DNA from: Flavobacterium sp. ov086
Lineage (GTDB): Bacteria; Bacteroidota; Bacteroidia; Flavobacteriales; Flavobacteriaceae
Direction: 5' to 3'
DNA length: 64,000 bases
NCBI RefSeq assembly: GCF_900187965.1
Contig: NZ_FZNL01000006.1
Span: 186,001-250,000 of the forward strand
Of this stretch, positions 1-9,057 are shown piece after piece. A program made the position numbers and the translations under genes. The first letter of the stretch is position 1. Each line of letters opens with the position of its first letter. Below the pieces are notes generated by a model. The model was not told where the DNA came from. It saw only the letters and a list, made by a program, of their open reading frames with translations, and did no database searches.

Positions 1-113
1 GTCTTGGTTTCATGAGCCTTCGACTTCGCTCAGGGTGACGATGAGAAATTCCAAAAATTAAATTTCAAATTCCAAAGACACAAAATCGCTAAGTTTATAC
101 ACAATATTGTCAT

Positions 114-204
114 CCGACGTGAGGAGAAATCACACTAGAAACTCCGCAAAGAAACTCACTAATTTTGTCGATCTGCGAGTATGATTTCTCCTTCCGTCGA
201 AATT
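114..204. repeat. Dispersed repeat with inverted ends
   Basis: The ends are inverted copies of one short motif: GAGGAGAAATCACAC near 121-135 and GATTTCTCCTTCCGTCGA near 183-200. A third copy of the motif (GTGTGATTTCTCCTTACGTC) lies at 47791-47810. This marks a dispersed palindromic repeat family. The rest of 1-393 is similar repeat debris (for example CTTCGACTTCGCTCAG at 19-34, also found near 25885-25915); I see no gene in it. Confidence 0.7.
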
Positions 205-393
205 ATAAAGCTTGCGTTTTTATTACTGTCCTTAAAAAAGCTCTATAAAAAGAATATTGCGAAGTCGCAAAGTAAAATTTAAAGAAACAAACTTTGTGAC
301 TTTGCGAGATTAAATCTACACAAACCAATTTTAAAAAAAACTTTGTGTTTTAGCGACATCGTGGCATATTTTCAAAAATACTTGTCAAAAAAT

Positions 394-428
394 TTGTGAA
401 ACCAAATAGTTGCATGTATATTTGCAAC
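394..428 (+). promoter_or_regulatory. arsR-like promoter with overlapping palindromic operator
   Basis: A Bacteroidota-type promoter is visible: TTG at 394-396, 20 bases, then TATATTTG at 417-424. The -7 box lies inside an inverted repeat, GTTGCA (409-414) and TGCAAC (423-428) separated by 8 bases. The first gene downstream encodes an ArsR repressor, so autorepression by steric block of the promoter is the simple reading; that link is inference. Confidence 0.65.
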
Positions 429-458
429 CGATTGGCTTCGTAATTAAAACTAAACATT

Positions 459-779
459 ATGAGACGAGACATTTTTCAGGCAATAGCAGATCCAACCAGG
501 CGGTCCATTATTACCTTAATTGCGATGCAGGCAATGACTCCAAATGCCATTGCTGAGAACTTTAATACTACCCGCCAATCTGTTTCTAAACATCTTCGGA
601 TACTTGTAGAATGTGACCTGATAAAACAGGAACAACAAGGCAGAGAAATTTATTATTCACTTGAAATTGAAAAAATGAAAGAGATCGACAAATGGATTAA
701 CCAATTCAGAAAAATTTGGGAAACCAAATTTAATCAGCTTGATGAACTATTATTAACAATGAAAAAACAGAAAAAATGA
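459..779 (+). CDS. ArsR-family winged-helix repressor
   Basis: A 106-residue protein that is almost entirely one winged helix-turn-helix domain. It has the ArsR hallmarks: an N-terminal helix with ADPTRRSII, and a recognition helix with [12 protein letters not shown] near residues 38-49. No metal-binding Cys pair of the ArsR/CadC kind is present, so it belongs to the non-metal group that is usually coupled to SRPBCC (AHSA1-like) proteins. The stop overlaps the next start by four bases (ATGA), so the two genes are translationally coupled. It probably represses its own two-gene operon through the palindrome at 409-428. The effector is not known. Confidence 0.9.
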   Translation: MRRDIFQAIADPTRRSIITLIAMQAMTPNAIAENFNTTRQSVSKHLRILVECDLIKQEQQGREIYYSLEIEKMKEIDKWINQFRKIWETKFNQLDELLLTMKKQKK

Positions 780-1276
780 AAAATGATTTGCAATTTGATT
801 TTACCGTTGACAAAGCCATAAAAACGGTATTTATTACGAGAGAATTTGCTGCAGAACTTCCGCTGGTTTGGGACGCTTTTACTAAACCGGAACTTCTGGA
901 TCAATGGGTTGCGCCAAAACCGTGGTCGTCTAAAACAAAATATATGAATTTTGAAGTTGGCGGACGAAGATTCTATGCTATGGTAAGTCCAGAAGGATTA
1001 GAACGTTGGGCGATTCAGGAATATACTTCGATTACGCCAAAAACCAATTTTAAAATGTACAACACTTTTGCTGATAAAGACGAGAATCCCGAACTTCCGG
1101 GTTCTGATTGGGATCATACTTTTAGCGAAGAAAATGGCATCACAAAAGTGAATATTAGCATTTTTAATGAATCTCTGGAACGTTTAGAAAAAATGATTGA
1201 AATGGGCTTCAAAGAAGGTTACACAATGTCTATCGATAACTTAGATAAATTATTGGAAAGTTTGTCAAAAAAGTGA
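776..1276 (+). CDS. SRPBCC-family protein (AHSA1-like)
   Basis: A 166-residue protein of the START-like helix-grip fold, the AHSA1/activator-of-Hsp90 type. Visible signatures are [31 protein letters not shown] near the N terminus (read in parts), [13 protein letters not shown], and the C-terminal amphipathic helix with [18 protein letters not shown]. Such proteins form a hydrophobic cavity; most ArsR-linked members have no proven ligand. It overlaps the arsR-like gene by four bases and ends just before a strong terminator, so the pair is a complete operon. Function beyond ligand binding cannot be read from the sequence. Confidence 0.85.
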   Translation: MKNDLQFDFTVDKAIKTVFITREFAAELPLVWDAFTKPELLDQWVAPKPWSSKTKYMNFEVGGRRFYAMVSPEGLERWAIQEYTSITPKTNFKMYNTFADKDENPELPGSDWDHTFSEENGITKVNISIFNESLERLEKMIEMGFKEGYTMSIDNLDKLLESLSKK

Positions 1277-1305
1277 TTGCTACGAGATAAAATATAAGCA
1301 GTTGG

Positions 1306-1351
1306 AATAATCTCACAATCCCGATAGCTATCGGGATTGCGAGATTATTTT
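1306..1351 (+). terminator. Rho-independent terminator of the arsR operon
   Basis: A long hairpin with its axis at 1327/1328: AATAATCTC, one mismatch, then CAATCCCGATAG, with the complementary arm followed by TTTT. It lies 30 bases after the SRPBCC stop. Confidence 0.85.
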
Positions 1352-1421
1352 AAAACAACAGCATTTCAACTTGAAACCTGAAACAAAAAATCCTTAAATT
1401 TGAAATAAACTTTGACAATAA

Positions 1422-2216
1422 ATGATTGAAATAAAAACATTTGATCAGGCAGCAGATTTAGAAAATCCAAGACGTGTTTTAAAATACGTTTTAGTTTTTT
1501 GTACCTCAGGTTCCACAACTATTTCTGTGGATGAAAATGAATTTATATTGACCGAAAACGCTGTTATTACGATTACTTCCGGACAAATTCATTATTTCCG
1601 AAACATACAAAACGCAACAGGATTTATTCTGGAATTTACCTACGATTTCTTTTGTAAAGACGATACTGATATGGAATTGATTTTCCATAATGGTTTGTTT
1701 TGTCATTTTGCAATGAACGAAATGATCACAGTTGACAATCCTGAAATTATTGTTCGCCAGTTAGAAGAAATTAAAAAAGAACTGATCGAAACTCCCTACC
1801 AATATCAAATCTCAATTCACAGCCGAATCGAATTAATTCTGATCGAAATCAATCGTACCAAAATTAATCGTGGCGACGAGATCTACAAACCTGATGCTGT
1901 GTTCCTTCATTTTCTGGAAGCAGTTTTAAAAAATTTCGAAAAGAATCTTTCAGTAAACGAAATTGCAGTTTTAATTGGTACGACCGAATCAAAACTAAAC
2001 GAACTTTCAAAATTACACACCAATAAAACAGCCCAAAACGTAATTTTTGGATTAATTGTTTCTGAAGCTAAACGTCTTTTTACATATGAAAAACTATCAG
2101 TAAAAGAAGTTGGTTATACCTTAGGTTTTAATGATCCTTTTTATTTTTCGAACTTCTTTAAGAAACACACCAATATTTCTCCAAAATCGTATAAAGAGAA
2201 AGTCGTTCTTTCTTAA
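1422..2216 (+). CDS. AraC-family transcriptional regulator
   Basis: A 264-residue regulator. The N-terminal half is a cupin-like sensing region (about residues 20-100, with FILTENAVITITSGQIHYF). The C-terminal 100 residues hold the double helix-turn-helix of AraC/XylS proteins: LSVNEIAVLIGTTESKLNEL, then VKEVGYTLGFNDPFYFSNF and FKKHTNISPKSYKE. It is followed after 86 bases by a DoxX gene and a cupin gene in the same direction, which are plausible targets, though no binding site was identified. The ligand is unknown. Confidence 0.88.
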   Translation: MIEIKTFDQAADLENPRRVLKYVLVFCTSGSTTISVDENEFILTENAVITITSGQIHYFRNIQNATGFILEFTYDFFCKDDTDMELIFHNGLFCHFAMNEMITVDNPEIIVRQLEEIKKELIETPYQYQISIHSRIELILIEINRTKINRGDEIYKPDAVFLHFLEAVLKNFEKNLSVNEIAVLIGTTESKLNELSKLHTNKTAQNVIFGLIVSEAKRLFTYEKLSVKEVGYTLGFNDPFYFSNFFKKHTNISPKSYKEKVVLS

Positions 2217-2302
2217 TTACATGCTTTTTCCAAGATTCTCTATTCTTTAGCAAGCATACTTGCAACATCTTTGTATCATAATAATTACTAACAAATTAGT
2301 AT

Positions 2303-2734
2303 ATGAAAAGATATCAGGATTATGCAGTTTTGCTTTTGCGAATTGCCTTGGCAACAGGATTTTTATCCGCTGTTTCGAGTCGGTTAGGACTTTGGGGAAG
2401 TTACTCTTCAGGATGGGAAAACTTTCTGGATTATGCCGGAAAAGTAAATTCTTTTGCTCCAAAAAACTTTATCCCTGCAATCGCCGTCTTAGCTACTATT
2501 ACTGAATCGGTTTTGGGTTTACTCCTACTTATTGGCTATCGAACAAAATTTGCTTTGGTTGCTGCCTCAATTTTAACTTTATCATTTGCCCTTGCCATGA
2601 CGTATTCTTTTGGAATCAAAGATCCTTTAGATTATTCGGTATTTGTGTTTTCTATGGCGGCTTTTCTTTTGGCAACTATAGAAAAATATAAATGGAGTTT
2701 AGATGAAATAATTTCGGAAAATAAAACAAATTAA
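2303..2734 (+). CDS. DoxX-family membrane protein
   Basis: A 143-residue integral membrane protein with four predicted helices (about 8-25, 55-78, 82-102, 106-126). The pattern LLLRIALATGFLSAV near the start and LATITESVLGLLLLIGYRTK in the middle fit the DoxX/DoxD superfamily, whose members act in redox or thiol-stress related membrane complexes or are uncharacterised. It lies 12 bases before the cupin gene, so the two are cotranscribed, and it follows an AraC regulator. No catalytic residues are known for this subgroup, so the role is open. Confidence 0.8.
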   Translation: MKRYQDYAVLLLRIALATGFLSAVSSRLGLWGSYSSGWENFLDYAGKVNSFAPKNFIPAIAVLATITESVLGLLLLIGYRTKFALVAASILTLSFALAMTYSFGIKDPLDYSVFVFSMAAFLLATIEKYKWSLDEIISENKTN

Positions 2735-2746
2735 AAATTAGAAAAA

Positions 2747-3091
2747 ATGGAAAGACAAATCACAAAAAGCAGCGAATTAGATTGGAAACCTCTTAAAGAG
2801 GAAGGTATTAAGACAGAAGGTATTTACGTTAAAATTCTACGTTTTGATGAAGCAACAAAAAGACCTCCTACGTTTTTATTAAAATTCGAACCCGGAGCTT
2901 CGTATCCAAATCACATTCATCCCGCTGGAGAAGAGATCTATGTTCTCGATGGCGAAGTTCGCTCTGGAAAAGATGAATTAAAAAAAGGAGATTATTTATA
3001 TATGCCACCAGGAAGTTCTCATTCTGTGTTTTCAAAAACGGGTTGCACTTTATTATTTAATATCCCCGAAGAAGTGGTTATTTTGAAGTAA
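2747..3091 (+). CDS. Cupin-domain protein (ChrR-like)
   Basis: A 114-residue single-cupin protein. The first cupin motif is readable as PNHIHPAGEEIYVLDGEV (His, His and Glu as metal ligands near residues 57-64), and the second as PPGSSHSVFSKTGC with the final His. This arrangement is typical of the ChrR-like cupins that bind zinc or another divalent metal. It is the second gene after doxX and ends directly before a bidirectional terminator. Its substrate is not evident. Confidence 0.85.
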   Translation: MERQITKSSELDWKPLKEEGIKTEGIYVKILRFDEATKRPPTFLLKFEPGASYPNHIHPAGEEIYVLDGEVRSGKDELKKGDYLYMPPGSSHSVFSKTGCTLLFNIPEEVVILK

Positions 3092-3092
3092 A

Positions 3093-3138
3093 AAAAACAA
3101 AGTCTTTAAAAAAGTATAATTTTAAAGACTTTGTTTTT
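3093..3138. terminator. Bidirectional terminator between convergent genes
   Basis: An AAACAAAGTCTTTAAAA stem with its complement TTTTAAAGACTTTGTTT around a short loop, A-rich on the left and T-rich on the right. It separates the cupin gene (plus) from the reductase gene (minus) and can serve both. Confidence 0.85.
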
Positions 3139-3149
3139 TTCTATTCCTT

Positions 3150-4163
3150 TTAAAACTTAATTGCAATCTTACCAATTGTTTTTCCGGATTCTAACAGTCG
3201 ATGCGCTTCTTTGAAATTTGCTGCTGTTAAACCATCCAATGTTGTTTTTAACGTCGAATGAATTGTACCGTTATCTAATAAAGTCGCTAATTGGTTTAAA
3301 ATATGATGTTGCTCAATCATATCATCCGTTTGAAACATTGAACGTGTAAACATTAATTCCCAATGGAAACTAGCGCTTTTGCCTTTTAATTGACGAAGAT
3401 TTACACTCTCGACAGGATCACTAATAGAACCAATATGTCCCTGAGGTTTTATTAATTCTACAAATGCATCCCAATACTGGTTTACATCGACAAAATCCAG
3501 AATAAAATCAACGTGTTGAAAACCTGCGTTACGAACTTCTTCTACTAAGTTTTTATGATTTATTACAAAATCGGCACCTTGTTCTTTGCACCATTCAATA
3601 GATTCAGGGCGAGAAGCTGTTGCTATTACATTTAATCCTGCAATCTTTTTAGCCAATTGAATTGCGATCGATCCTACTCCACCAGCTCCTCCGATTATCA
3701 AAATACTTTTGCCTTTATCTTTTTCAGGATTGATACGGATTCTATCAAATAATATTTCCCAAGCTGTTAATCCTGTTAATGGCATTGCTGCAGCCTGCTC
3801 TACAGAAAGTGATTTTGGTTTGTTACCAACAATACGTTCGTCAATAATTTGATATTCGGCATTACTGCCTTGTTTGGTAAGATCTCCGGCATAAAAAACT
3901 TCGTCACCAACTTTAAACAAACTTACGCTGTCGCCAATAGCTTCTACAACTCCTACGGCATCCCAACCAATAATTTTTGGCGTTTCAAGAACCGTGTCCT
4001 TTGCACTATTCTGGCGTATTTTAAAATCTACCGGATTCACTGAAACGGCTTCAATTTTAACTAATAAATCGCGTAGTCCCGGAATTGGTTTTGGAATATC
4101 AAATTCAATAAAACTATCTTCCTTTTCTATTGATAATGAGGTTTTAAATCCTATTGCTTTCAT
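3150..4163 (-). CDS. Zinc-type alcohol dehydrogenase-like / quinone oxidoreductase (MDR)
   Basis: A medium-chain dehydrogenase/reductase of 337 residues. The start is placed at MKAIGFKTSLSIEK (4163) because the longer reading frame begins with a non-homologous stretch and the family begins with this motif. The N-terminal GroES-like domain shows SVNPVDFKIRQ and GWDAVGVVEAIG; the nucleotide-binding domain shows SILIIGGAGGVGSIAIQLAK, the NADPH-binding loop. The zinc-site cysteines of classic alcohol dehydrogenases are absent, so it belongs to the zinc-independent COG0604 group that reduces quinones or enones with NADPH. It has its own promoter and no operon partner. Confidence 0.88.
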   Translation of the reverse strand: MKAIGFKTSLSIEKEDSFIEFDIPKPIPGLRDLLVKIEAVSVNPVDFKIRQNSAKDTVLETPKIIGWDAVGVVEAIGDSVSLFKVGDEVFYAGDLTKQGSNAEYQIIDERIVGNKPKSLSVEQAAAMPLTGLTAWEILFDRIRINPEKDKGKSILIIGGAGGVGSIAIQLAKKIAGLNVIATASRPESIEWCKEQGADFVINHKNLVEEVRNAGFQHVDFILDFVDVNQYWDAFVELIKPQGHIGSISDPVESVNLRQLKGKSASFHWELMFTRSMFQTDDMIEQHHILNQLATLLDNGTIHSTLKTTLDGLTAANFKEAHRLLESGKTIGKIAIKF

Positions 4164-4194
4164 CTTTTTTATCTTTTTATTTAAACTTATATTA

Positions 4195-4251
4195 CAAAGA
4201 TACACACAAAGCAGGCTCCCGGAATTGTACAAATACACTATGATTTTGTAC
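4195..4251 (-). promoter_or_regulatory. Promoter of the MDR gene with a nearby inverted repeat
   Basis: On the minus strand TATCTTTG (plus 4195-4202) is a good -7 box, 31 bases before the chosen start. Upstream is an inverted repeat, GTACAAA (4227-4233) and TTTGTAC (4245-4251), a possible activator or repressor site. The rest of the spacer to 4466 shows nothing I can name. Confidence 0.5.
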
Positions 4252-4466
4252 ATCTTTATCGCTAATTGTTTTTTAAAACTTCAATATGAAGAATGATATA
4301 AAAACACCTAATTTTCTTTCAAAACTCGATTTTAACAACAATTGATCTAATTAAATGTTATTTTTGATAATCTTTCAAGCCATTTATGAACCTCTTTGGC
4401 TTTAGTCCATGAAATACTTACCGGATAAACGTAAGAAACAATTATTATAACATTAGATTTTTAAGT

Positions 4467-5138
4467 ATGAATGTTTTACTCATTGAAGATGATAAACGTA
4501 TTAGCGAATTTATTGTAAAAGGTTTAGAAGAAAACAACTTTACTGTACATCTTGCCGAAACTGGCGAAATTGCCCGTGACCTTGTACAACATGATACCTG
4601 GGATATTATTCTAATGGATATTATGCTTCCGGGAATTGACGGAATTCAGCTGACTAAATTAATGCGCTTTAAAAAAATTCATACACCTATATTAATGCTC
4701 AGCGCACTCAGTGATACAGATGATAAAGTAAATGCATTAGATTCCGGTGCTGATGATTATTTGGTAAAACCTTTTCATTTCAAGGAATTAATTTCAAGAG
4801 TGAACGCCTTAACTCGCAGAACTAAATTTAATTATGACAAAGTTGAAACAGTATATACTTGCGGAACTTTAACTATAAATCCTGAAGAACATAAGGTTGC
4901 CGAAAATGACGAATTAATTGATTTATCTCCAAGAGAATATAAGCTATTGCTTTTTTTACTGGAAAACAGAAGTAAAGTAATGTCAAGAACTCAAATATTA
5001 AATGCAGTTTGGGGAATTAATTACGATAATAATACTAATGTGGTCGATGTTTATATCTCTTATCTGAGAAACAAAATTGAGCGAAACCACAAATTTATCC
5101 ATACCATAAAAGGAACGGGATATATGCTTAAAGAATAA
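4467..5138 (+). CDS. OmpR-family response regulator
   Basis: A 223-residue response regulator. The receiver domain (1-120) has the acidic pocket EDD (7-9), the phosphoacceptor Asp51 in ILMDIMLPG, and the conserved Lys in DDYLVKPF. The C-terminal winged helix (about 128-223) contains LSPREYKLLLFLLENRSKV and the wing IHTIKGTGYML. It lies two bases before the histidine kinase gene and upstream of a CzcCBA-like metal efflux operon, so it probably activates that operon as CusR/CzcR do in other bacteria; this is inferred from position. Confidence 0.93.
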   Translation: MNVLLIEDDKRISEFIVKGLEENNFTVHLAETGEIARDLVQHDTWDIILMDIMLPGIDGIQLTKLMRFKKIHTPILMLSALSDTDDKVNALDSGADDYLVKPFHFKELISRVNALTRRTKFNYDKVETVYTCGTLTINPEEHKVAENDELIDLSPREYKLLLFLLENRSKVMSRTQILNAVWGINYDNNTNVVDVYISYLRNKIERNHKFIHTIKGTGYMLKE

Positions 5139-5140
5139 TC

Positions 5141-6499
5141 ATGAAAATACGTAATAGGTTTACATTAATATCGTCTTTCACCTTTAGCATTGTTTTTGTC
5201 ATTGCTTCTGTTATCACGTATTTTTCTTTTTATAGTTATTCTGAAAAAATAATTTATAATGAACTCCAAAAAACGTGTTTACTTACGGGCATTTTCTATC
5301 TTGAAAAAGATGAATTACCACAAAATCAGCATTTAATAATTGGACAACAATTCAGAGAAAATTCACTCGAAATCATAACACGCGTTTACAATAAAAAAAA
5401 TCAAATTGTTTATGGCGATAAGAAAATTGACACAAATATAAACTCGGAAAAACTCGATTACATTAGAAAAAACAGAAAACTGAGTTTTAAATCTAATCAT
5501 CACTTTTACTTTGGAAGTTTTTACCATGACAACCAGGGCGATTTTGTAGTTTTTGTAAAAAAGAACGATGTCGAATTTAAAACTATTACAAACAGATTGC
5601 TCATTATTATGATTCTGGTTTTAATATCCGGATTAATTACAATCTATATTGTAAGCCGTTTACTTTCTAATTTGGCTTATAGTCCGATAAAAAATATCAT
5701 CAATCAGGTCAATGAAATCGAAGCTTCTTCTTTGGATCGACATATTGTCTCGCCAAACACAAAAGATGACATTCAGGAATTGATAGAAACTTATAATAAT
5801 TTGTTCAAGAGACTTTCGGATACTTTTGTTATTCAAAAGAATTTTATCAATTATGTTTCTCATGAATTCAAAACACCTTTGACTGCTATATCCGGAAACC
5901 TCGAGGTATTTGCACAAAAAGACCGAACAAGTGCCGAATACAAGCAGATGTCTGAGAAAGTATTAGAAAATGTCTATCAAATAGAAGATACAATGAATAC
6001 ACTCATGATGCTTTCAGGATTGAGAGATAATACAGAACTCAATGAAATTTTCAGAGTCGATGAACTCGTTTGGGACATTAACGATCAATTACCCGGCGTA
6101 TATCAGCTAAAAGATGCTCAGATACAAATCGAAATTGAAATTGTTGATGACAAACTGCTTTCAATAAAAGGAAACAGCAACGAAATTAAGATTGCCCTTT
6201 ATAATATTATAGAAAATGCCGTGAAATATTCGAACGGAAATCCTATCAAAATAAGCCTTTTACAACACGAGAATCAACTCAAAGTTGTTATCAAAGATCA
6301 CGGAACCGGTATTAGTGAAGACGACTTAAAGTTTATCAAACAAACCTTTTACAGAGGCAAAAATGTAAATGACATAAAAGGCAGTGGCGTAGGACTTTCA
6401 TTGGCAAATATTATCTTCAAACAGAATAATATTCATTTTACAATTACTTCTAAAAAAGACGAGGGAACAATAGTAACATTATTGTTTCCGCCACTCTAA
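5141..6499 (+). CDS. Sensor histidine kinase (CusS/CzcS-like by context)
   Basis: A 452-residue membrane kinase. It has two membrane helices (about 11-31 and 152-174) around a periplasmic sensor of about 120 residues, then a HAMP-like linker, the dimerisation box with His241 in YVSHEFKTPLTAISGN, and an ATPase domain with the N box IIENAVKYSNG, DHGTGIS and GSGVGLSLANI. The periplasmic region contains several His residues (for example HH at 120-121) that could bind metal, but no recognised sensor domain. Together with the preceding regulator it very likely senses the substrate of the downstream metal pump. Confidence 0.9.
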   Translation: MKIRNRFTLISSFTFSIVFVIASVITYFSFYSYSEKIIYNELQKTCLLTGIFYLEKDELPQNQHLIIGQQFRENSLEIITRVYNKKNQIVYGDKKIDTNINSEKLDYIRKNRKLSFKSNHHFYFGSFYHDNQGDFVVFVKKNDVEFKTITNRLLIIMILVLISGLITIYIVSRLLSNLAYSPIKNIINQVNEIEASSLDRHIVSPNTKDDIQELIETYNNLFKRLSDTFVIQKNFINYVSHEFKTPLTAISGNLEVFAQKDRTSAEYKQMSEKVLENVYQIEDTMNTLMMLSGLRDNTELNEIFRVDELVWDINDQLPGVYQLKDAQIQIEIEIVDDKLLSIKGNSNEIKIALYNIIENAVKYSNGNPIKISLLQHENQLKVVIKDHGTGISEDDLKFIKQTFYRGKNVNDIKGSGVGLSLANIIFKQNNIHFTITSKKDEGTIVTLLFPPL

Positions 6500-6565
6500 T
6501 CGTTTTCTAATGTACTTCCAACTCCTTTCTAACTGACATCAAATTAGGGTTTAATATGCCGCAAG

Positions 6566-6573
6566 TAGCTTTG
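6566..6573 (+). promoter_or_regulatory. Candidate -7 promoter element for the metal efflux operon
   Basis: TAGCTTTG at 6566-6573, 23 bases before the start of the outer-membrane factor gene, matches the TAnnTTTG consensus. No clear TTG -33 element is present, which fits a promoter that needs an activator such as the adjacent response regulator. Confidence 0.5.
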
Positions 6574-6596
6574 CATCATATTAAAAACAACTTAAT

Positions 6597-7883
6597 TTGA
6601 AACATATACTTTTAACTCTTCTCGTTATTGTATCCTGCAAAAGTGTGGCGCAGGTTGCAGCAATAAACGATACAATTGTTCTTTCCAGAACACAGGCCGA
6701 GGCTTTGTTTCTGGAGAAGAATATTTCTCTTATTTCCGAAAAACTGAATATCGATATTGCAGATGCACAAGTTATTCAGGCAAAACTCTGGCCAAATCCT
6801 ACACTGACTATTGGTGAAATTAACCTTTGGCACAATGCCACAGCCGCAGAAGTACCTCCGCTTTGGGGTAATTTCGGAAAAACATCTCAGGTTACCGCAG
6901 AACTTGAACAACTTATCCAAACAGCCGGAAAGCGAAAAAAGATGATCGCCATGGAAAAAGTTAGTGTAGATATCGCCAAAGAATATTTTAAGACTTTTTT
7001 GCGCAATCTAAAAATCGAATTCAGAGGTAATCTTACTGAATTACAATATACCCAAGCTCAGGAAGCGGTTTATAAAAAACAACTTTCGTCGATGCAAACA
7101 TTACTTAAAGCATATGGCAACCAAGTGGCGCAAGGAAATATTGGCAGAGGCGAATACATTAGGCTAAAAGCTTCTGAATTACAATTCATAAAAGAAATCA
7201 GTGATCTTAAAAAAGAAAACAATTCGCTTCAAAAAGAACTTAAGGTCCTTATGAATCTGCCTGCTACAAGTTTCATTAAACTTACCGATGAAGGTTTTCT
7301 TCCTGATCCTAAAAATATCGACAATATCAATCTGGGAAATCTTATGGCTTCAGCCGTAGAAAACCGCCCTGATATGAAGGTTATTAAACTTGGAAATGAT
7401 TATAACGATAAGAAATACAAATACGAAAAAGCAATGCGAACGCCAGATGTTACACTTGGTGTTAGTTATGATCGTGGTGCAAGTACTATGAATGATTTTG
7501 TGGGACTTGGTTTTGCATTGGATCTTCCGTTTTTTAATAGAAATCAAGGAAACATAAAAGCTGCAAAAATAGCAATCAATCAAGGCAAATTACTGACCGA
7601 AGAGAAAACGATAAGCATACAAGCCGAGGTTTTACAAGCTTATGAAGACTTACTTGTAACCAAAAAATTGTATGAAAACGTCGAAGCCAATTATGAAGCA
7701 GATCTGGACAAACTTCTGGAAAGTTATCGTAAAAATTTTATGCAGAGAAATACAAGCATGTTAGAATATCTTGATTTTGTTGATGCTTATTTAGACAACA
7801 AATCTATCCTGCTTGATTCGAAAAAAGACCTTAATAAAAACCTTGAAGAATTGCGTTATATCACCGGTCAGGAAATTAATTAA
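6597..7883 (+). CDS. czcC: TolC-family outer-membrane factor of the metal efflux system (CzcC-like)
   Basis: A 428-residue protein with a signal peptide ending in KSVAQ near residue 19 and the helical repeats of the TolC/CzcC family (LSRTQAEALFLEKN, AKLWPNPTLTIGE, EYIRLKASELQFIKEI). The start is a TTG at 6597; no ATG lies upstream in frame and the signal peptide starts immediately. It is the outer-membrane channel of a tripartite pump, followed by the adaptor and RND genes. It begins 97 bases after the kinase gene with its own promoter. Substrate class (divalent metal versus copper) is not readable from this component. Confidence 0.88.
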   Translation: MKHILLTLLVIVSCKSVAQVAAINDTIVLSRTQAEALFLEKNISLISEKLNIDIADAQVIQAKLWPNPTLTIGEINLWHNATAAEVPPLWGNFGKTSQVTAELEQLIQTAGKRKKMIAMEKVSVDIAKEYFKTFLRNLKIEFRGNLTELQYTQAQEAVYKKQLSSMQTLLKAYGNQVAQGNIGRGEYIRLKASELQFIKEISDLKKENNSLQKELKVLMNLPATSFIKLTDEGFLPDPKNIDNINLGNLMASAVENRPDMKVIKLGNDYNDKKYKYEKAMRTPDVTLGVSYDRGASTMNDFVGLGFALDLPFFNRNQGNIKAAKIAINQGKLLTEEKTISIQAEVLQAYEDLLVTKKLYENVEANYEADLDKLLESYRKNFMQRNTSMLEYLDFVDAYLDNKSILLDSKKDLNKNLEELRYITGQEIN

Positions 7884-7934
7884 TAATCGAAACTTCGAGA
7901 TCACACACAATACCTCAAAATAATACTAAACATA

Positions 7935-9023
7935 ATGAAGAAATTTATTTTACTCCCATTACTGGGGTTAATGCTCGTTTACGGATGTGGCAAAAAAGAA
8001 GAAATCAAAGATATAAAAGACGAAAAATTTTGTATCGATAAAGATTTAAAAGAAAAAATTACGATCGAACCAGTACAAAAACGTGCCGTTAGTGAATCTA
8101 TAAACCTTACCGGAAATATCACCTATAACAATGATCACGTAGTACAATTTAATAGTCTTGTTGAAGGAATTATAACCAAAACTACATTTTCATTGGGTGA
8201 CTATGTAAAAAAAGGACAAGTTCTGGCTGAGATAAAAAGTACTGAACTTAACAGCATGCAATCTGAAAGTAAGTCATTACAATCTCAAATATCAGTTGCA
8301 CAACGCAATTTGCAAGCAGCAAAGTCAATGTTTGAAGATGGAATTTCTTCTCAAAAAGACCTTATGCAAGCACAAAGCGAATTAGACGTTTTGAAATCCT
8401 CACTTGAAAATGTAAGAGCAAATCTTGCTATGTTTAGTGCAAGCAGCGAAAGATCTGTTTTTCAGATAAAAGCACCAACAGAAGGGTATGTTGTGGCTAA
8501 AAACATTAGTCCGGGAATGCAGATAACAGATTCCAGCGAACCTCTTTTTACTATTTCTGATTTGAAAGAAATTTGGGTTTTGGTAAATGTATATACCAGT
8601 AATTTAAAAAATGTAACCGAAAACATGTTTGTAGATGTAACAACTCCTGCATATCCGGGCGAAATCTTTAAAGGAAAGATAACCAAGCTTGCCAAAGTTT
8701 TTGATGCTGACGAACATGTATTGAAAGCAAGAATTGTGATGGAAAACAAAAATCTAAAACTAAAACCAGGAATGACAGCAGATATCATTATTGATAAAAG
8801 TCTGGGGGGCGAAATGTTAGCTTCTGTTCCTGCAAAAGCTGCGATTTTTGATAATAATCGGGATTATATTTTAATCTATAAAGACGATTGTACTATTGAA
8901 ACCCGAGAAATTAATCCAATTAAAAAGAATAACAACTGGATTTATTTTGATAAAGGAGTTAATGAAGGTGAAATGGTTATTACTAAAAATCACTTGTTGA
9001 TTCACGAACGATTAAAAAACTAA
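7935..9023 (+). CDS. czcB: Periplasmic adaptor of heavy-metal RND efflux (CzcB-like lipoprotein)
   Basis: A 362-residue membrane fusion protein. A lipobox VYGC places the lipid anchor at Cys18. It then has the barrel-sandwich half motifs (VVQFNSLVEGIITKT and GDYVKKGQVLAEI), a coiled-coil hairpin (about 105-165, with KSLQSQISVAQRNLQAAKSM) and the second half-motif IKAPTEGYVVAKNISPGM. The family links the inner-membrane RND pump to the outer-membrane channel. There is no His/Met-rich extension of the kind that carries periplasmic metal in some CzcB/CusB proteins, although CxxD-like residues follow the anchor (Cys33). Confidence 0.9.
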   Translation: MKKFILLPLLGLMLVYGCGKKEEIKDIKDEKFCIDKDLKEKITIEPVQKRAVSESINLTGNITYNNDHVVQFNSLVEGIITKTTFSLGDYVKKGQVLAEIKSTELNSMQSESKSLQSQISVAQRNLQAAKSMFEDGISSQKDLMQAQSELDVLKSSLENVRANLAMFSASSERSVFQIKAPTEGYVVAKNISPGMQITDSSEPLFTISDLKEIWVLVNVYTSNLKNVTENMFVDVTTPAYPGEIFKGKITKLAKVFDADEHVLKARIVMENKNLKLKPGMTADIIIDKSLGGEMLASVPAKAAIFDNNRDYILIYKDDCTIETREINPIKKNNNWIYFDKGVNEGEMVITKNHLLIHERLKN

Positions 9024-9057
9024 TTATCCCTAAAAACGGATAAACACCATACAAGAC

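Noticed and set aside
4227..4251. A firm operator for the MDR gene
   Set aside because: The 7-base arms are short and separated by 11 bases of A/T-rich sequence, and no regulator gene is adjacent, so I only mention it with the promoter.
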